DNA of 64,000 bases from Combretum micranthum (lineage: Eukaryota > Streptophyta > Magnoliopsida > Myrtales > Combretaceae): the NCBI GenBank assembly GCA_024138025.1, contig JAMXBD010002758.1, positions 62,001-126,000 on the forward strand, given 5' to 3'. The first letter of the stretch is position 1, and the number at the start of each line of letters is the position of its first letter. The notes below the pieces were generated by a model. That model ran no database searches. It was not told where the DNA came from and worked only from the letters and a program-made list of their open reading frames with translations. Shown piece by piece: positions 11,814 through 24,929 of this stretch. A program made the position numbers and the translations under genes.

Positions 11814-12862
11814 AAGAAGAAGAAGAAGAAGAAGAAGAAGAAGAAGAAGAAGGAGAAATGCACTTACACATGCAAGGAAAATGAGGGCGGCTAAGGTTTG
11901 GAGACAAGGGAAAAATCATCGACAAAATTGACATCCAATTGCACAACACGATCATAGTATTATTAGGTTTTGTGAGACTTATTGTAAAAATTGCAACTAG
12001 AAGAGATTTGAAGGAAAGGCAATCAGGTTCCACATTTTTTTTTTTTTTTTTTTGCAATTGAGATTCGGGGAATGGTGAGTGACCTGTAACTCAATGAAAA
12101 CATGTCTTCAAGAGATCGTTTACTGTTAGACTTGAAATCATGACAGTGCCAAAGTTAAAATCATGTCTTCATTGTAATATAAAATCGTATTGTCGAGACA
12201 TGATTTCAAGTGCTATGGATTATTTTTTAAATTTTTGGATTTTTATAATTTTTATTAAAATAATGCTTTTTTCTTTAATCCTATGTTGGATTTTTTTTTT
12301 TAAATTGCTTTTCACATTACCACTTCGTCTCTTTAAAAAAAAAAAAAGAAAAAAAAAAGAAAGATAATATTCATATGCTAATCACAAGTTAACCATACAA
12401 AAGTTTTATCTTAATTAAAAGCGTTTAAATCCCATTGGTTAAATAGATTTTGGATAAAATTATAAATTTTGGTATACAATTTAATAAATTTACAATTTTA
12501 TTAATTTTGTATAATTTTGTAAGATTCTACCATATTTAACATCTATGCACTATATTATCAAAATATTAGCTATTGCGAGTGGATTTATATGGCTATTTCA
12601 TTCAACGATCACTCGGAGCACGTCTCCATGACGTTTCAACTAGTGTGTTGACTGCTTGAATGGATATCTTCGTTCATCTATTTAGACATTTTGGTATTCT
12701 TGTGTATATCTTATTGCTTAACATAAGTTCAATTTTTTTATTTCTTTTTAAGCACCAAAATCAAATCTGACTCATTGCCTTGCCGATAAGTCTGTCTCAT
12801 GATGGCTACCTTAACGACTATTGAATGACGACTGACCCTACAATATAAATAGGAGAAAAACT
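11305..12862. repeat. Segmental duplication unit A, upstream flank
   Basis: It matches about 35690-37260 in unit B in the same order and orientation (for example ccattttggtcccca, then aagtgcctagta, then ttagctattg.g.gtggatt near 12570/36790). The match stops near 12862. The equivalent in unit B continues into the promoter and first exon of the SDR gene, which unit A lacks. Confidence 0.75.
11761..11851 (+). repeat. (TAA)n/(GAA)n microsatellite
   Basis: A TAA repeat passes into about 22 GAA units. Unit B has no such run at the homologous place (near 36070), so it expanded after the duplication. The serine-rich open frame on the other strand is a by-product of the repeat. Confidence 0.9.
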
Positions 12863-13801
12863 TGGGTCACGTCTGGACGAGGTAAAATGCAATATTTATC
12901 ATTAGATCTTGCATAAAATGTTGAATTTGTTTAAAAAGGTGATAAAAATAGTCATGAAAAGTTTTAACAAGTATTATCAAATTGAATTAAGTTTAAGTAT
13001 CAAATTCCACGTTTATCCTAAAATAAATACACTCAAACTTGAATGGCGAATCATCAATAATGTAATACAAGTTCTATGTTATATTTATTTCAATGAAGAA
13101 ACCGTCCATATCAACTCTTGAATTGTAGAGATTAATTCCTTTCAGTGCTTCAAATGATTTCTGGTAGCCACATTGCTTATGACCCATAATTGATTACCAT
13201 TAACAGCATCTGGTATGATATTTTTCATATCTTAATATATTAGTGTCCCGAGTCTGAACGTGCACACTTGAGGAGGTGTGATGCAATGTCATATAATTCT
13301 CAACGATAATTGTACTGATAGAACTATCTTTTGCAATCTTTTCAATTGTAAAATTTAGGTGGTTCAAAGTGAGGTATGTGGTTTATATTTATGATATAAC
13401 TCGAAGAAGATTTCCTTCCATGTTCATAATTAAAATGTTTTTGATCCGTGTTAACTTTTCTTATCAAAACTAATCTTTGTTTTAGAATCTATTTTAAGAA
13501 GGAGCTTCCATCCTTCTATCACTTCTCACTATAAGAAAATTGAGTATTGAAAACAGAATTTATGTCTCCACACATAAATTTCTATCATAAAAATCATCAT
13601 CGTTAATTATATCCATATAGATATAAGGTATTTTGCTACTTTTTTATCTCCAAATTTATGTCTCTTAAGATCAATTTTCTTATAGCGTCTATTAGGAGCC
13701 AATTTACGAATATGTTCTTTGTTATGGTCTTTCTTATATAAAGACACATTTAAATTTTTTATGGCTCTTAAGCAAATGTTATGCTGGCATTGTTTTACCA
13801 A

Positions 13802-14267
13802 ATGGCAAGAGAGATGATCTACCTAAAGCATCCGAAAATCTAAAGATCTTTTCAACAAATTTGAACAACTCTACAAGTTTTTTATTAGCTTTGGAAGGAC
13901 GCATTGGTGTATTCCATGTTGCTACACTAGTAGATTTTGAGGACAGAGAACCTGAGGAAGTAGTGACCAATAGAGCCATTATTGATGCACTAGGCATTCT
14001 TAAGGCTTGCTTAGACATCAAGACTATCCAGAGAGTCGTGTACACTTCAAGTCAAGCAGCTGCTAATACCAACAACAATGGTGTTGATATCATGGATGAG
14101 GGTTTCTGGAGTGATATTAATTTCACTAGAAAATTGAGGTCATTTGGACCATCATATATAATCTCCAAGACATTGACTGAGAAGGCAGTGCTCAAGTTTA
14201 GACAACAACATGGATTAGATATTATAACTATGCTTCCATCTTTTATTGTTGGTCTATTCATTTGTCC
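13802..14267 (+). pseudogene. SDR (vestitone reductase/DFR-like) pseudogene, left part of exon 2
   Basis: This codes for the middle of an extended SDR of the DFR/vestitone reductase type: an IGVFHVAT block, VYTSSQAA, and the active-site Y-x-x-x-K in SYIISK. It is collinear with exon 2 of the intact-looking paralogue at 40195. It is dead on several counts. The splice acceptor reads CCAA where the paralogue has CCAG. Five codons near the exon start are missing in frame. Exon 1 and the promoter are absent upstream. The exon is cut at GTCCA (14264-14268) by a 9-kb insertion, after which it resumes at 23351. Confidence 0.85.
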
Positions 14268-14992
14268 ATGTTGAAAAACCATGCATCACTAGGCTTGATT
14301 ACATGCACAAAATTACGAAGCAAAAGCTATGAGGTGGGTTTTTAAAACCGATTTTGAGCTCGCTTAACCAACCATGGTCCACAATTTGTCTCACTTAAGG
14401 AGGACTTCATATAATTCATTCATGAAAACGTACTAGGAATTCTCGCGCGAGGGGGTTTGTGTGGTGGGTGTGGGGGAGGATGAATTGAGTATTTGCCCAA
14501 AAATTTTGAAATGATTAATTTTAATTTCAACTTATCAAAAAACAAATGAACTTGCGGATAAATAAACAATAGATATAAAGCGTAAATTAAAGAGAAAGAG
14601 TTAGAGAAAATCAAGCGAAATTTAATGTGGACTTTGTCCCACTTCTTACTCTCCTCTACCGAAGTCTTCCCCACCACTTCAATTAATATCAAAATTTAGC
14701 TCAAGATGAACAATTACACAACTTAGGAAATAATATATTTCCTCTCTCACTAAGTGCTCTAAAAGAAATAGCAATTAATATTAACTAATCACTATAGTAT
14801 ATTTTCTCTCTTAATAATTTGCAAATATTATGTACAAGAGAATTAAAAAAAAAAAAAAGAAATTTGTTTGATCGCAGTTAATGAGCTCGTAAAATAATTT
14901 TGGCACCTCTTCACTCTTTGTTGTTCTTCAGGATTTGTATATAAATAGCTTTTGAACTTCAAAATTCCATTAAATACAACGTCTATAATTTA

Positions 14993-17086
14993 TGTAACAC
15001 CCTAACTTAACGACATTACGACTCGTCACGCGTCATTCTCTTAAAAAGGACAAGCTAAGGATAAAAAATCCACAAATATAATTATCTCCAAATTCCACAT
15101 AAAAGGTTACTTGAATTTATCATTACTACAATTCGACTCTTAGAAACAAAAACTGATATTATCCAAAAGCACTTATATAAAATCTAAAACATAACAACTT
15201 GATCTTATATACATCTTCAATAATAATCTAAACAAACTCTATATACTTTTTGTGATCTTCAAAGATTTTTTCTCCTATTCTTCTTTATGCAGAATCTGTT
15301 AGTCACTCGTAAGAAAGTCGAATCTATTAACATCATCCCCCATGGTCAGCATAAAAGTTATATCCAAACAATTTTCAACTAACATCATCTTCACCTGTAC
15401 ATGTGGAAAAAATAAGGATTGAGCGAAAAACGCCTAGTACGCCAAATTGAAAACACATGCATATGATCATGCAAATCACAATATCACATACAACTTATAT
15501 TCTAATGCAATAAGCACAAATTAATTATCTTTTCATTAACCTGCAAACAATATAATTTAGGACTATTAATCACTAATCCTAAACCCGAAGTAACTCATGA
15601 TCCCGATGAAAACCATATTATAATAGTATATACATATATAGATGTGTTCCGTAATTGAGCTGGTAACGACTCCTAATCTATCGGAATCATCTCCAAGTAC
15701 AACTCCACTCGGGACAACGACACACAAGGATCATCTGGTTACCAGCATTAGTATCACCCTCTACCATGGTTTCTCTATACCATGAGTTCTATACTAACTG
15801 CAACCACGCACAAACAACACTCGATTCAATTAAAGTCGAATATAAATTAGTCAGATTTAATAACTAGTCCTACAACCACAAACAAACAAGCATGGTAAGG
15901 TCATACCTGGATTTGCTTTCCACAACTTCAATATCACCAATCCTTTACCACATATATAAACCCTAATTCACCAAAACCTAAATAATAACATACATCAATT
16001 CAAAATCCAATTTCACATTCATATTTAAAGCATAACCCTAAAATCCACAATCTCAAAATATAAGATTTTCCATATTAGATCTACACGCCTGTCTTCTAAG
16101 ATCACCAAACAACGAAACCCTTAGAACGCCAATTTCTCCAAATTCCTCAAAAACCCAAAAATCCTCAATCGGAAATAACATAACTATCAAAAAAGATTCC
16201 ATCTCTTAACATAACAAAGATTGAAATGATTCAATATTTATCTTGAACCTTGGATCTCACACCTTCCTGACTGTAGAACCAAGATCTCCAAATCAACACC
16301 AATGATATAAAGAAACCCTAATTCATAAGAATACATGTTCACCATTGTTTATGCATTCACCAATCATCCACAACAACATATATGATTTAATTTTCCTAAA
16401 AACTTAATATCTATGAATTGTAGTTTCATATTGATTCTTACCTTCCTTCAATTGATTATAGAATTGCAAATCCCCAATTTCCACACTTAAGGTTTCCTTC
16501 AACTTCTACCAATGATCAACCTCCTTCATCAACAACAACGAAAATCTAAGAAAGAATCATTCTAAAACGAACTAAAGGAAGAGGAGAGATCGCTTACTCA
16601 ATTCCTTGAAGAAATCCACCTTGGAGAGTATCTACTAGAGTTTCTAAAAGTTTAGGAGAGGTTATAAGAGATAGGATAGAAGATAGGATGTATTTATAGT
16701 ATGGTTTCTCATAAGGATATAGGCTGGATAAGAAGAAAACAAAGCTGGCGGCTTAAAATCTTCGGGGGAACAAATAAGCTTCAAAGCCGCATAGTAGGTC
16801 AACGGCCTTCTTTGGTATACTAGCCGCTTATAAGAGTACGTCGATGGCTTATATGCTGGCATAGGCCAAAATCCACAATTTTGTAAAAATTTCCTCCGAG
16901 GATCTAAGCTAAAGTTTAGGGCATCATCCATTGTATTTAGGCCGGCTGCTTAGAATTAAAGGCTGGCAGCTTAAATGCAAGCCTACTCCAAAATCGTTCA
17001 ATCATTCGCACATGACTTCCTCGTGTCCAAATTCATCTAGGGTTTTGACTGAGGAATGGTGTGATAAATTCGTAGGTTAAGGGTCC
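14993..17086 (-). mobile_element. Solo LTR related to the LTRs of element 2
   Basis: Minus strand. The right-to-left sequence matches the element 2 LTR at 26041-26300 (for example the complement of gtgatactaatgctgg and of gagatgattccggtagatta) and ends in GGGTGTTACA at 14993. ATTTA lies at 14988-14992 and again at 17087-17091, a possible target duplication. However, the expected TGTAAGG start is not visible there, and weak similarity may run on to about 17130. The left end is firm and the right end is not. About 2.1 kb, against 1.88 kb for the element 2 LTRs. Confidence 0.65.
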
Positions 17087-17480
17087 ATTTATAAAGGTAT
17101 ATTGCTTAGGAAAAATGTTAAGTTCATGTCTAATTTAAGCAATCTATGCCGGAGGCATTGAAGTTAGTATACACTCTGTTAAAATCCATTCTTAATCAAG
17201 TATTTGTCATGTGAACACAATAAAATTATATTTAAACTTTGACCATAAAACCTTCTAATTTAATATCCTTTGACACTTTGATTCTTCTTAATAATTCTTT
17301 TATATATTTTAGGGTTGACTATAAAACCCTCTTGTTTTATATCAAATGATACACTTGCCCTTCTTTATAATTTATTTATCTTTATATTACAATCTGCCTA
17401 ACATTAAATGCGCTTCAATGGCTCTTTTCTTGCCACATTAGCTTCAAACTTTAAGCTGTTGCACCTCAAATACTTGTCGC

Positions 17481-20400
17481 TGTAAACCCCCGAATTTTTC
17501 GAGAATGGTTTTGGAATATCGAATCAAAACCCTAAAGACTGACCCAAGTTGAAACCGATCCTTAAACAATTTCGATCACGGGATTTCATAAGAGAAGATT
17601 CATTAATCATTCGGCACAAAATCCGAGCATGAGAAAGTCCATCTAGCCGATCCCTGAGGTAAACCCCTCAATTTCTATGGTAAAGTTCGATTAAACCCTA
17701 ACCATAGTCAAACCGGAGCTTCAAAAGTCAACAAAGATCAAGACAATCAAACAATTTCAACTCCAACAATCTCTCGCCCTCAAACCCTAGAAAATGAAAT
17801 TGAGTTAATGGCTTATAAGAGTTCGTAATAATATAAGGTAGCATAATAATATCATATTCATAATTTTCTAGTGTCTTTCGGATCCGCACGGGATTGGTTT
17901 TCAAAAACAGTGCCCTAGTGGACTAGATAGTGAAAATATTCTATTATACCATAAGATTCATGATTAAACAAGGATTTCAAAAATATCAATTTTAAAATTT
18001 TTCGGTAACTAAAAATATCAGATATAGCTCGTTTACACGTATTTTTATTACTACCGGTATTTTATATGTCTAGTCTACTATTCATAATATTATTCCTACT
18101 ATTCATTACTATTTCATTATCTCTACTTTTTCTTACACCTATTTCTTACTACCTACATACCTATTTTCTTACTTTTTACATTTTCAATATAACTTTATTC
18201 ACATCAAACCTTACACATTATTTTTTTCTTTACAAAAATTACAAAAAAAACAAAATTTTCTCTCTCTCCTCCCTCTAAAAACTGCCTGCCATCTCTCTCT
18301 CTTCCTCTATATTTTTTTTTCAATTTATTTTATTACATAAAAAATTCACTCTAAAAATTCTATAAATACCCAATTCCTCCTTCATTCTTTCACACATCCA
18401 TTTTACATAACAAAACTCTATCAAAATTCTCTCTCAAAACCTCTCTCCAATAATTCCCTCTCAAAACACTCTCTACCATCCACTGCTTTTCAAGAAAAGT
18501 AACAAAACTCATTCATCTCTTTTCAAATCCTCCATTAAACCTTAGGTAAAAATCCTACCTATATTCTTTATCATATTCATATAACTTAACAGGAGCTTAG
18601 TGTATGTTTCTTAGACTCATGAGAGTTAAAAAAGCAACAATATGTTCATGTTTTGTTTTTTTTTATGTTCCTATTTTACATTATGTTATTATGTTGTTAT
18701 TATTGTTATTATTATTTTTGCTCTAATATAACCTCTATATAGTATTATGTATATTATGTATATATATTTCTTTAGAGCATATAAGCTCACTTGTTATTTA
18801 TTTATTTTCATGCTTTGCAATTTATTTATTTACTTGTTTTATGCAAATTATTAAGACTAATCTTTCTAGTTTGAGACTTGCCTATATCAAGTCAAAATGA
18901 TTTTCTTCTTTCTTTTCTTTTCTTTTCTTTCTTTTTGGGACTAGTCTATTCTTAGTCCTGAGTTGCCTTGATAAAGCTAAGGCTCCCAATTCATGATCGA
19001 GATACCTTGATAAAGCTAAGGTTCCCAATGCTTGACCATTTTATTATTATGTTTATTTGCTTATGAGTATTTCTTCTTTTCAAAGATAAGATGAATTTTT
19101 TGTTAAGATCTACTGTTGACAATTCTTTATTATGAAAGCTTTTCTTATAAACTTATCTAAAAGAACTATTCAACCACTTGACAAATATTAAGGATAAAAC
19201 AAGTTTTTCAAATCAAGGTAAAATCAACTCACTATCTTAGAAACCAACTTAGAAAAATAAAATTTGCCAAGCAAGTAAAGTTTAAAAGATAAACTTATTT
19301 TCTAAAGAAGAAAAAGGATATAAAAATGAGAAGAAAACATACATTTAACACAACTTCAAATATTTGACCACACCAAAAACTTAAGAAAAATTTTGAAAAG
19401 CTCATTTTTCAATCACTAGAAATAAAGTTAGTAAATAACTTAAAAAACCAAATTTTTGGAAATTAATTTTATTTTGAAAAAGATAGGAAATGGAATTATA
19501 ATAGGAAAACACTCACTCATAAAAACTCAAATATATTTTAGTTTTTCTTCTAACAATTCCAAAAGGAGAAATTTTTAAAAGTTTTATCTTTTAAAACCCT
19601 TAAAGACAAATTGTTTACGAAATATCAATATTGAGACAATACTACAAAAAAATCATGCATACAATATGAGTATATATATATATATATGTTCAAAGTGGAT
19701 TCAAAGGATTTTTCCACTATATATATCCATATATTTTGCTTAAGGATTTTTCAGTAAAGTGAAGTTTGGAAAAAATCATATTTTGTGAACTATAAATTCG
19801 TAATTATTCTGTACCGTAGTAGTTTGCAACTCAAATGGCTTTTTATAATAGAAATAACCTTAGAGATGGATAGATCTTTTTGAGTAGGTAGAAAACGGTA
19901 TATTATTTGCGCAATTCCGAGTTAAAATGACTAAGTTATGGCTATTTTAAATTGGAATTACCCTCTATACGAATTTTAATGATCTTATGACATAACTTTT
20001 GATAAGTACCATAGAATCAACAAGAAATACTCATTATGGGTATTCTTCTTGATTAGGTGATCCCGATGAGGAGTATTCATATTCGGAGGATTATTTTGAT
20101 TAGTGGAATTACCGATTGACTCCTCCATAAGAAAGAAGTGTCCTCATGGCCGAGTGAGTTTATCTCCTATCTTTTACGTACATGTTTGTGCTTGTAACTA
20201 AAGGCACTAAAAGTAGGAAAAGATGAAAATGAATTATGTATGATAATATTGGTTGAAAGAATACTAAGCATATCGGGACATGAATCGTTATTAATTAACT
20301 TGTGTTTTACTATTATTATATTGGAGTGTGTGCAAATTTTGTGATCACCTTTAAATTACTCTAATAATATATTATGAGTTGTATTAATTGATTCACGCAT

Positions 20401-21201
20401 ATCACATAGTTAGTTTCATCTCATGAGCTACTATATTGGATGGGATAAGAGTATAATAGTCGGGTTTGCAGGAGACATAAATATGCAAGATGGGCTATTG
20501 GGAGCCTGAAAAAACTATTTCAAGATAGGTGAGTAGGCGCATGAAATAAATAAACTACATAAGTTAGATTTTAAAGATGGGTTTTAAAGAGCCTGAAATA
20601 CCTAACTCTAAATGGAGGGGTAAATCCATTCGAACATATGATTTCTAGTAGATCATATATATTGCTTGATCACTTGCTTGATGCATTCATATGCTTGTTT
20701 AATAACTTGTTTAAAATTATTTATACAAGTACATTGATTCAGGAATATCCTCACTAAGCTAGTTATGCTTATGCTTCGATCGACTTTTGTTGTAATAGGA
20801 CCAATACCTTTATGCCTGAGGACTTCATATACTCGAGTAGGATTATGTTCTGGGGAGCTTTTGGAATCTTTTGAAGATCTTTGGCTAAATATCCTTTAAT
20901 ATCTTTTGGTGTTAGTATTGTTTCCTTGTGTGAAAGACTAAGTTGATATTATGATTGTTTGGAGATTTATAGGGGTTGTAAGGACTATATTCTTATAATG
21001 TTGAAATCAGATGCTTATTTAAATTTCTTGTATGTTGTATTTACTATCCCGAACTACACATCCCACCGTTGTCTCCTATTATTGTGATAGACGCCTTACA
21101 TATGGTGTTAAAGCTTTCGCATAACTTCAGGAAGTCATTCTTAAGTTTTAATACTGTATGTGGCGGACTGCCACGTTTAGGGTACCCTTTGGGGCGTGAT
21201 A
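17481..21201 (+). mobile_element. Solo LTR of the large chromovirus family
   Basis: It starts TGTAAACCCC and ends GGGGCGTGATA (terminal CA changed to TA), 3721 bp. The flanks are GTCGC (17476-17480) and GTTGC (21202-21206), a 5-bp duplication with one C/T difference. It has a TATAAATA site at 18361, a pyrimidine-rich stretch near 18250-18440, and the conserved hairpin (20611-20630) and palindrome region near its 3' end. No internal domain remains. Confidence 0.85.
20611..20630 (+). other. LTR hairpin, copy c (solo LTR at 17481)
   Basis: Stem AATGGA / TCCATT with an 8-nt loop, about 590 bp from the LTR 3' end. The stem differs from GGATGGA/TCCATCC but still pairs. Confidence 0.6.
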
Positions 21202-21690
21202 GTTGCGCCACAATCAGTCGAGCCCTAATTTTTCCCTTGACAGCCTCTCCACACACCCGCTTCTTTGAGCCTCAAATTTGGCACATCGAGCCCTAAGTCT
21301 TCATCACATCAAGGGCTTGACGTGATCCTCAACAACACTATTTGCTTTTTCAGTTTCGTCATGCCTTTGTTCTATACTAGTCGAGCCTTGACCATAGCTT
21401 TGTCATGTCTTGATTGCTTGGCTTGCTCTCGATAGCTCTTGCTTCTACTAAAACCTATAGAAAACACCACAAACACGTACAAAGCATGCATATATATACA
21501 TGACTAATTTAGTGTAGTTTACAATAAATGAATAGTTAATGGTGAATTATATTGTCTCATCAAAATCCATATTAAATATATAAGTTCAACAATTCAATCA
21601 GAACACTTTCCTTACAAAGAGGACTTCACAACAATGCCTCACCAATAGAGGATTTCACATTACCTTAACACAGTGGACTTCACACAATAC

Positions 21691-22529
21691 TAGGGATGCA
21701 ACCGAGGTGGGTTTGGGATGGGTCGGATAAGACCCGAACCCACTCCGCTTCCTAATAGGGTTTCCCAAATCCGTCCCGTAACCCTATAGGATTTTCTATT
21801 CAATACCCAAACCCGTCCCTGTAGGGTTTTGACCCTGACTCGCCCCGTCCCGCGACCCGCTTAATTTTTTTTTTCTCTTCTAAATACTTAGTTAAATTAC
21901 AAAATTTAACGATAATTTTATCCCATAGGAGCATAATAGTTAGTTACAACTATGCTTGAATGAATTTTACAAGATATGCCATAACTTTATTAAGAAATAT
22001 AAAGGTTTAAAACTATCATAAGAAGATTTTCAAAGGTAGATGAAAAGACATTACTTCACTTACATAAATATACATAATACATATGTAGGAATCGTGCCTT
22101 GTGAAGATTCAAGAATAGAAAAACATGTTTTCAAAAATGTCGATAGTGAGAGGGAAAGCGAAGAAGAAACAATATCAATATGTAATGTGTTTACTGTGTT
22201 AGCTCAATAAGAAAATTCGTAAGGGCTTTTATATCTTAAATACAATGGAGGTGTAGATCAAGATGTTAAAAGCCAAGAAATACTAAAAATATATTACATA
22301 ATTGTGATTTTAAAATTTTAGATTTAATTTTTTAAATTATTTATATTATGACGGGTTCGGGTTACCCATCGGGTTTTTTTAATGACCCGAACTCGCTCCG
22401 AAACCCTATAGGGTCAGCAAGTAATTTTTCAAACCCGTCCCGCGACCCTATAGGGTCAGACCCTATAGGGTTTTTAACGGTTCAGACGGACCGGATATCG
22501 TATAATGACCCGCCCCACTTGCATCCCTA
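21691..22529. mobile_element. Non-autonomous hAT-type element
   Basis: The terminal inverted repeats are TAGGGATGCAA (21691) and TTGCATCCCTA (22519-22529). The flanking direct repeat CACAATAC is exact and 8 bp long (21683-21690 and 22530-22537), which is the hAT target-duplication length. The element is 839 bp, has no transposase, and is rich in GGGTC/GACCC motifs. The palindrome CCCTATAGGG occurs at 22404, 22446 and 22461; such subterminal motifs are often transposase-binding sites, which is inference here. The short open frame inside it has no recognisable domain. Confidence 0.9.
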
Positions 22530-22795
22530 CACAATACCTCACAACAAAGACTTCACTCAATGCCTACCTAACATGTAGGACTTCACATAGATGCCTCAAC
22601 ACATGAGAACTTCACTAGAATACTCACAAACAAATGCGTGAATATTGCCTTGCAATATTAGCTCACTAATCTCACAAAAGGTAATATTCACTTAATAGAA
22701 ACAAACACAAAATAGATGGTATTTTTACATAATATATGCAAGTTAAGCTCTATTCTCTTCTCTCTCCTTTTATCTCTCCTAAAAATTACCCTAAA

Positions 22796-22829
22796 ACATT
22801 ATATATATATATATATATATATATATACT
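22796..22829. repeat. (AT)n microsatellite
   Basis: A run of alternating A and T inside the LTR-type insertion. Confidence 0.8.
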
Positions 22830-23355
22830 AGCTTTAAAAATATAGCCCTTCACCCTTAAGAGATCCTTCAATCATCAAATTTAAAGTTTGCAATGGCTAT
22901 TTTTTAAACAGTCTTACCTTAGACTTGTTGCATCTTAAACTCATAATGCCTCAATTTATCTCGTGACCAAGTCTATGCTTGTCAAGCCTTAGATTTAAAC
23001 TTGTCGCACCCTAAAGTTAAACTTGCTAAGCCCTTGATGTGACTTGTGACTAAGTTTATGCATCTTGTTTTATTCCATTTGTCGCACTTGGATTTACACA
23101 TCAATTTAACCAATCAAGCCCTTAATGAAGTTTGCGATCAAGGCTACGATCAAGACTAGGGTGTGATAATTTATCCATGCACAATCTGTAGAGAACAACA
23201 CACGTACAAACATACATATATATTGCACATTAAAGCTTAAACATATAAAAACAAGTTTTGCTTATTAAATGCAACCTAACTAAATTATAGAGCATTTGTG
23301 CAATACATTTTTTTCATCAAAACAAGATTGTAACTAACCTTGGTTCATCAGTCCA

Positions 23356-24284
23356 AAGATTCCTAGCTCTATTCAAACCTTACTTGCTCTAATACTAGGT
23401 ATCCAATATATATCACTCTCTTGGAAAAAAAGATAGTAATGATGGAATGTGTATGTAATTATGTACATCTTCCATTGTTCCTTTGACATGTAGGAAAACA
23501 GGCTACTATCACATTTTTGTTTATGCTAGACTTAAAAAGCAATGTTAATAACTAACGGATGTTGCGTCTAGATCGGTGCTACTGATTATACCTACCTTCA
23601 TCTCCACTCTCTCTTTACACAATCTAAAAGATGCAAAACATCATCACCAATTCATTTAAATTACTATAGATTAACACTCTTCTCTTGCACTAATTTGACC
23701 TTACATTTATTTCACATGAAATTTACTTTGATAGAGTAACTAGTTCTTGGGTATATACATAAAATGTAACCAATGATTTCTTTTATATCATTATTTACGT
23801 TTATTCCACAAAAATATGAATTGAAACTAAGGAATTTGTGCTACTTTTTCTTCAGGTAATCAAGTGGAGTATCCATTTCTTATGAATACATCTTTTGTGC
23901 ACATAGATGATGTAGCAATGGCACACATTTTCCTCTTTAAACTCCCAAGTTCAAAGGGGAGATCTATGTTCTTACGATGCATTACCCCTTGAAGAGATGT
24001 ATAATTTTCTTTCTAAAAGGTATCTGAAATTCAAAATACCAACAATATAGTATGTTTTTGCCACCTTTCTTTTACATCTTTTATTCTCTTCATAATTATG
24101 AATATAAAAACTTTTGATTTGATCTATGATTAACTTCTTTAGTTCCTTAAAAGATGTTAAAGGTCACAAATCTCCTCGTCTTTCATCAAAGAAGTTGTTA
24201 GATGTTGGATTTAAGTTCAAATATGGATTGGAGGACATGTTTGACGATGCAATTAAGTGTTGTAAAGAGGAAGGATATTTGTGA
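23356..24284 (+). pseudogene. SDR pseudogene, end of exon 2 and exons 3-4
   Basis: It continues the gene cut at 14268. The end of exon 2 runs to 23398 (GT follows), exon 3 is 23856-24049 and exon 4 is 24143-24284, with TGA at 24282. Exon 3 gives [11 protein letters not shown], a motif of DFR/vestitone reductase-like enzymes, and exon 4 ends KCCKEEGYL. Exon 3 has a 2-base deletion near 23965 compared with the family frame, giving stops. The paralogue at 41225 is damaged by a different indel at almost the same codon. Confidence 0.85.
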
Positions 24285-24924
24285 AGCATATAAAATATAT
24301 CTCAATTAGGTTGTACTCTTGTTTAATAAGAGATACGTCTCGATAATAATAATTCTTGTATCTTAATAAAAGTGTCATCGATTGTCTCTTAGAAGTGTCA
24401 TAAACATTGTTTAGATGATATGTGTTACTTTATTTGGTTCATATATGTAATGCTAAATAATTTTGGTTTCGAAATAGTTTGGTTTGCGATCAATTTGATG
24501 AAGAGTAAACGATTTGTAATTCAATTTGAAACCCCAAATCGAACCTAACAATTTTACATATTAAAAGAAAAAATTAAAATGTATTTTTTTAATTATTTTA
24601 TTAAGAAGAATTTAATTATTTTTTAAATTTTTTATATAGATTTATTTCAATTGTTGTGGTATTGTAAACATTCTTTTTTTGTTTTTTGTTTATCTTATTA
24701 ATTAGTCTACTTCTATTATAACTCTTGAAAAACAAACTTTGTATCATTTTTATTGAAATTGCCAAATGAATTATATTCTAAAGATGAAAAGAATAAAATA
24801 GGTAAGGAAAAAACTCAAAATATTACTTAAAGAATTATAAAAATAATTGAAAGAGATCACAATTATAAGTATTAAAACGTCACTCCTATATTTTTTCACT
24901 TTTATATAAAAAAGGGTTTACATT
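24285..24924. repeat. Unit A downstream flank
   Basis: It is collinear with 41656-42700 and then with 46570-46660 in unit B. The interruption in B is the solo LTR at 42851. It ends at the insertion point of element 2, and unit A resumes at 33565. Confidence 0.7.
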
Positions 24925-24929
24925 GCATG

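Larger units (their letters stand above)
14269..23350. mobile_element. LTR-type insertion in exon 2 of the SDR pseudogene, carrying three nested elements
   Basis: It starts TGTTGAAAAACC and ends GGTTCATCA, that is TG...CA, and is flanked by GTCCA on both sides (14264-14268 and 23351-23355). That site is single in the paralogue exon (around 40668-40680). These are LTR-retroelement termini with a 5-bp target duplication. Once the two solo LTRs (14993 and 17481) and the hAT element (21691) are taken away, about 2.4 kb remains, with no protein-coding region I can recognise. Parts of the left and right portions resemble each other loosely (for example near 21457 and 23178), so it may be two diverged LTRs with a short non-coding core, or one long LTR. 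Confidence 0.7.

Noticed and set aside
11683..12057. Serine/tyrosine-rich open frame on the minus strand
   Set aside because: It is the translation of the GAA/TAA microsatellite and has no start context or homologue in unit B.
18066..18278. Hydrophobic open frame that could be a small membrane protein
   Set aside because: It lies in the T-rich promoter-proximal part of a solo LTR. Similar frames occur at 43263 and 8113 in related LTRs and are compositional.
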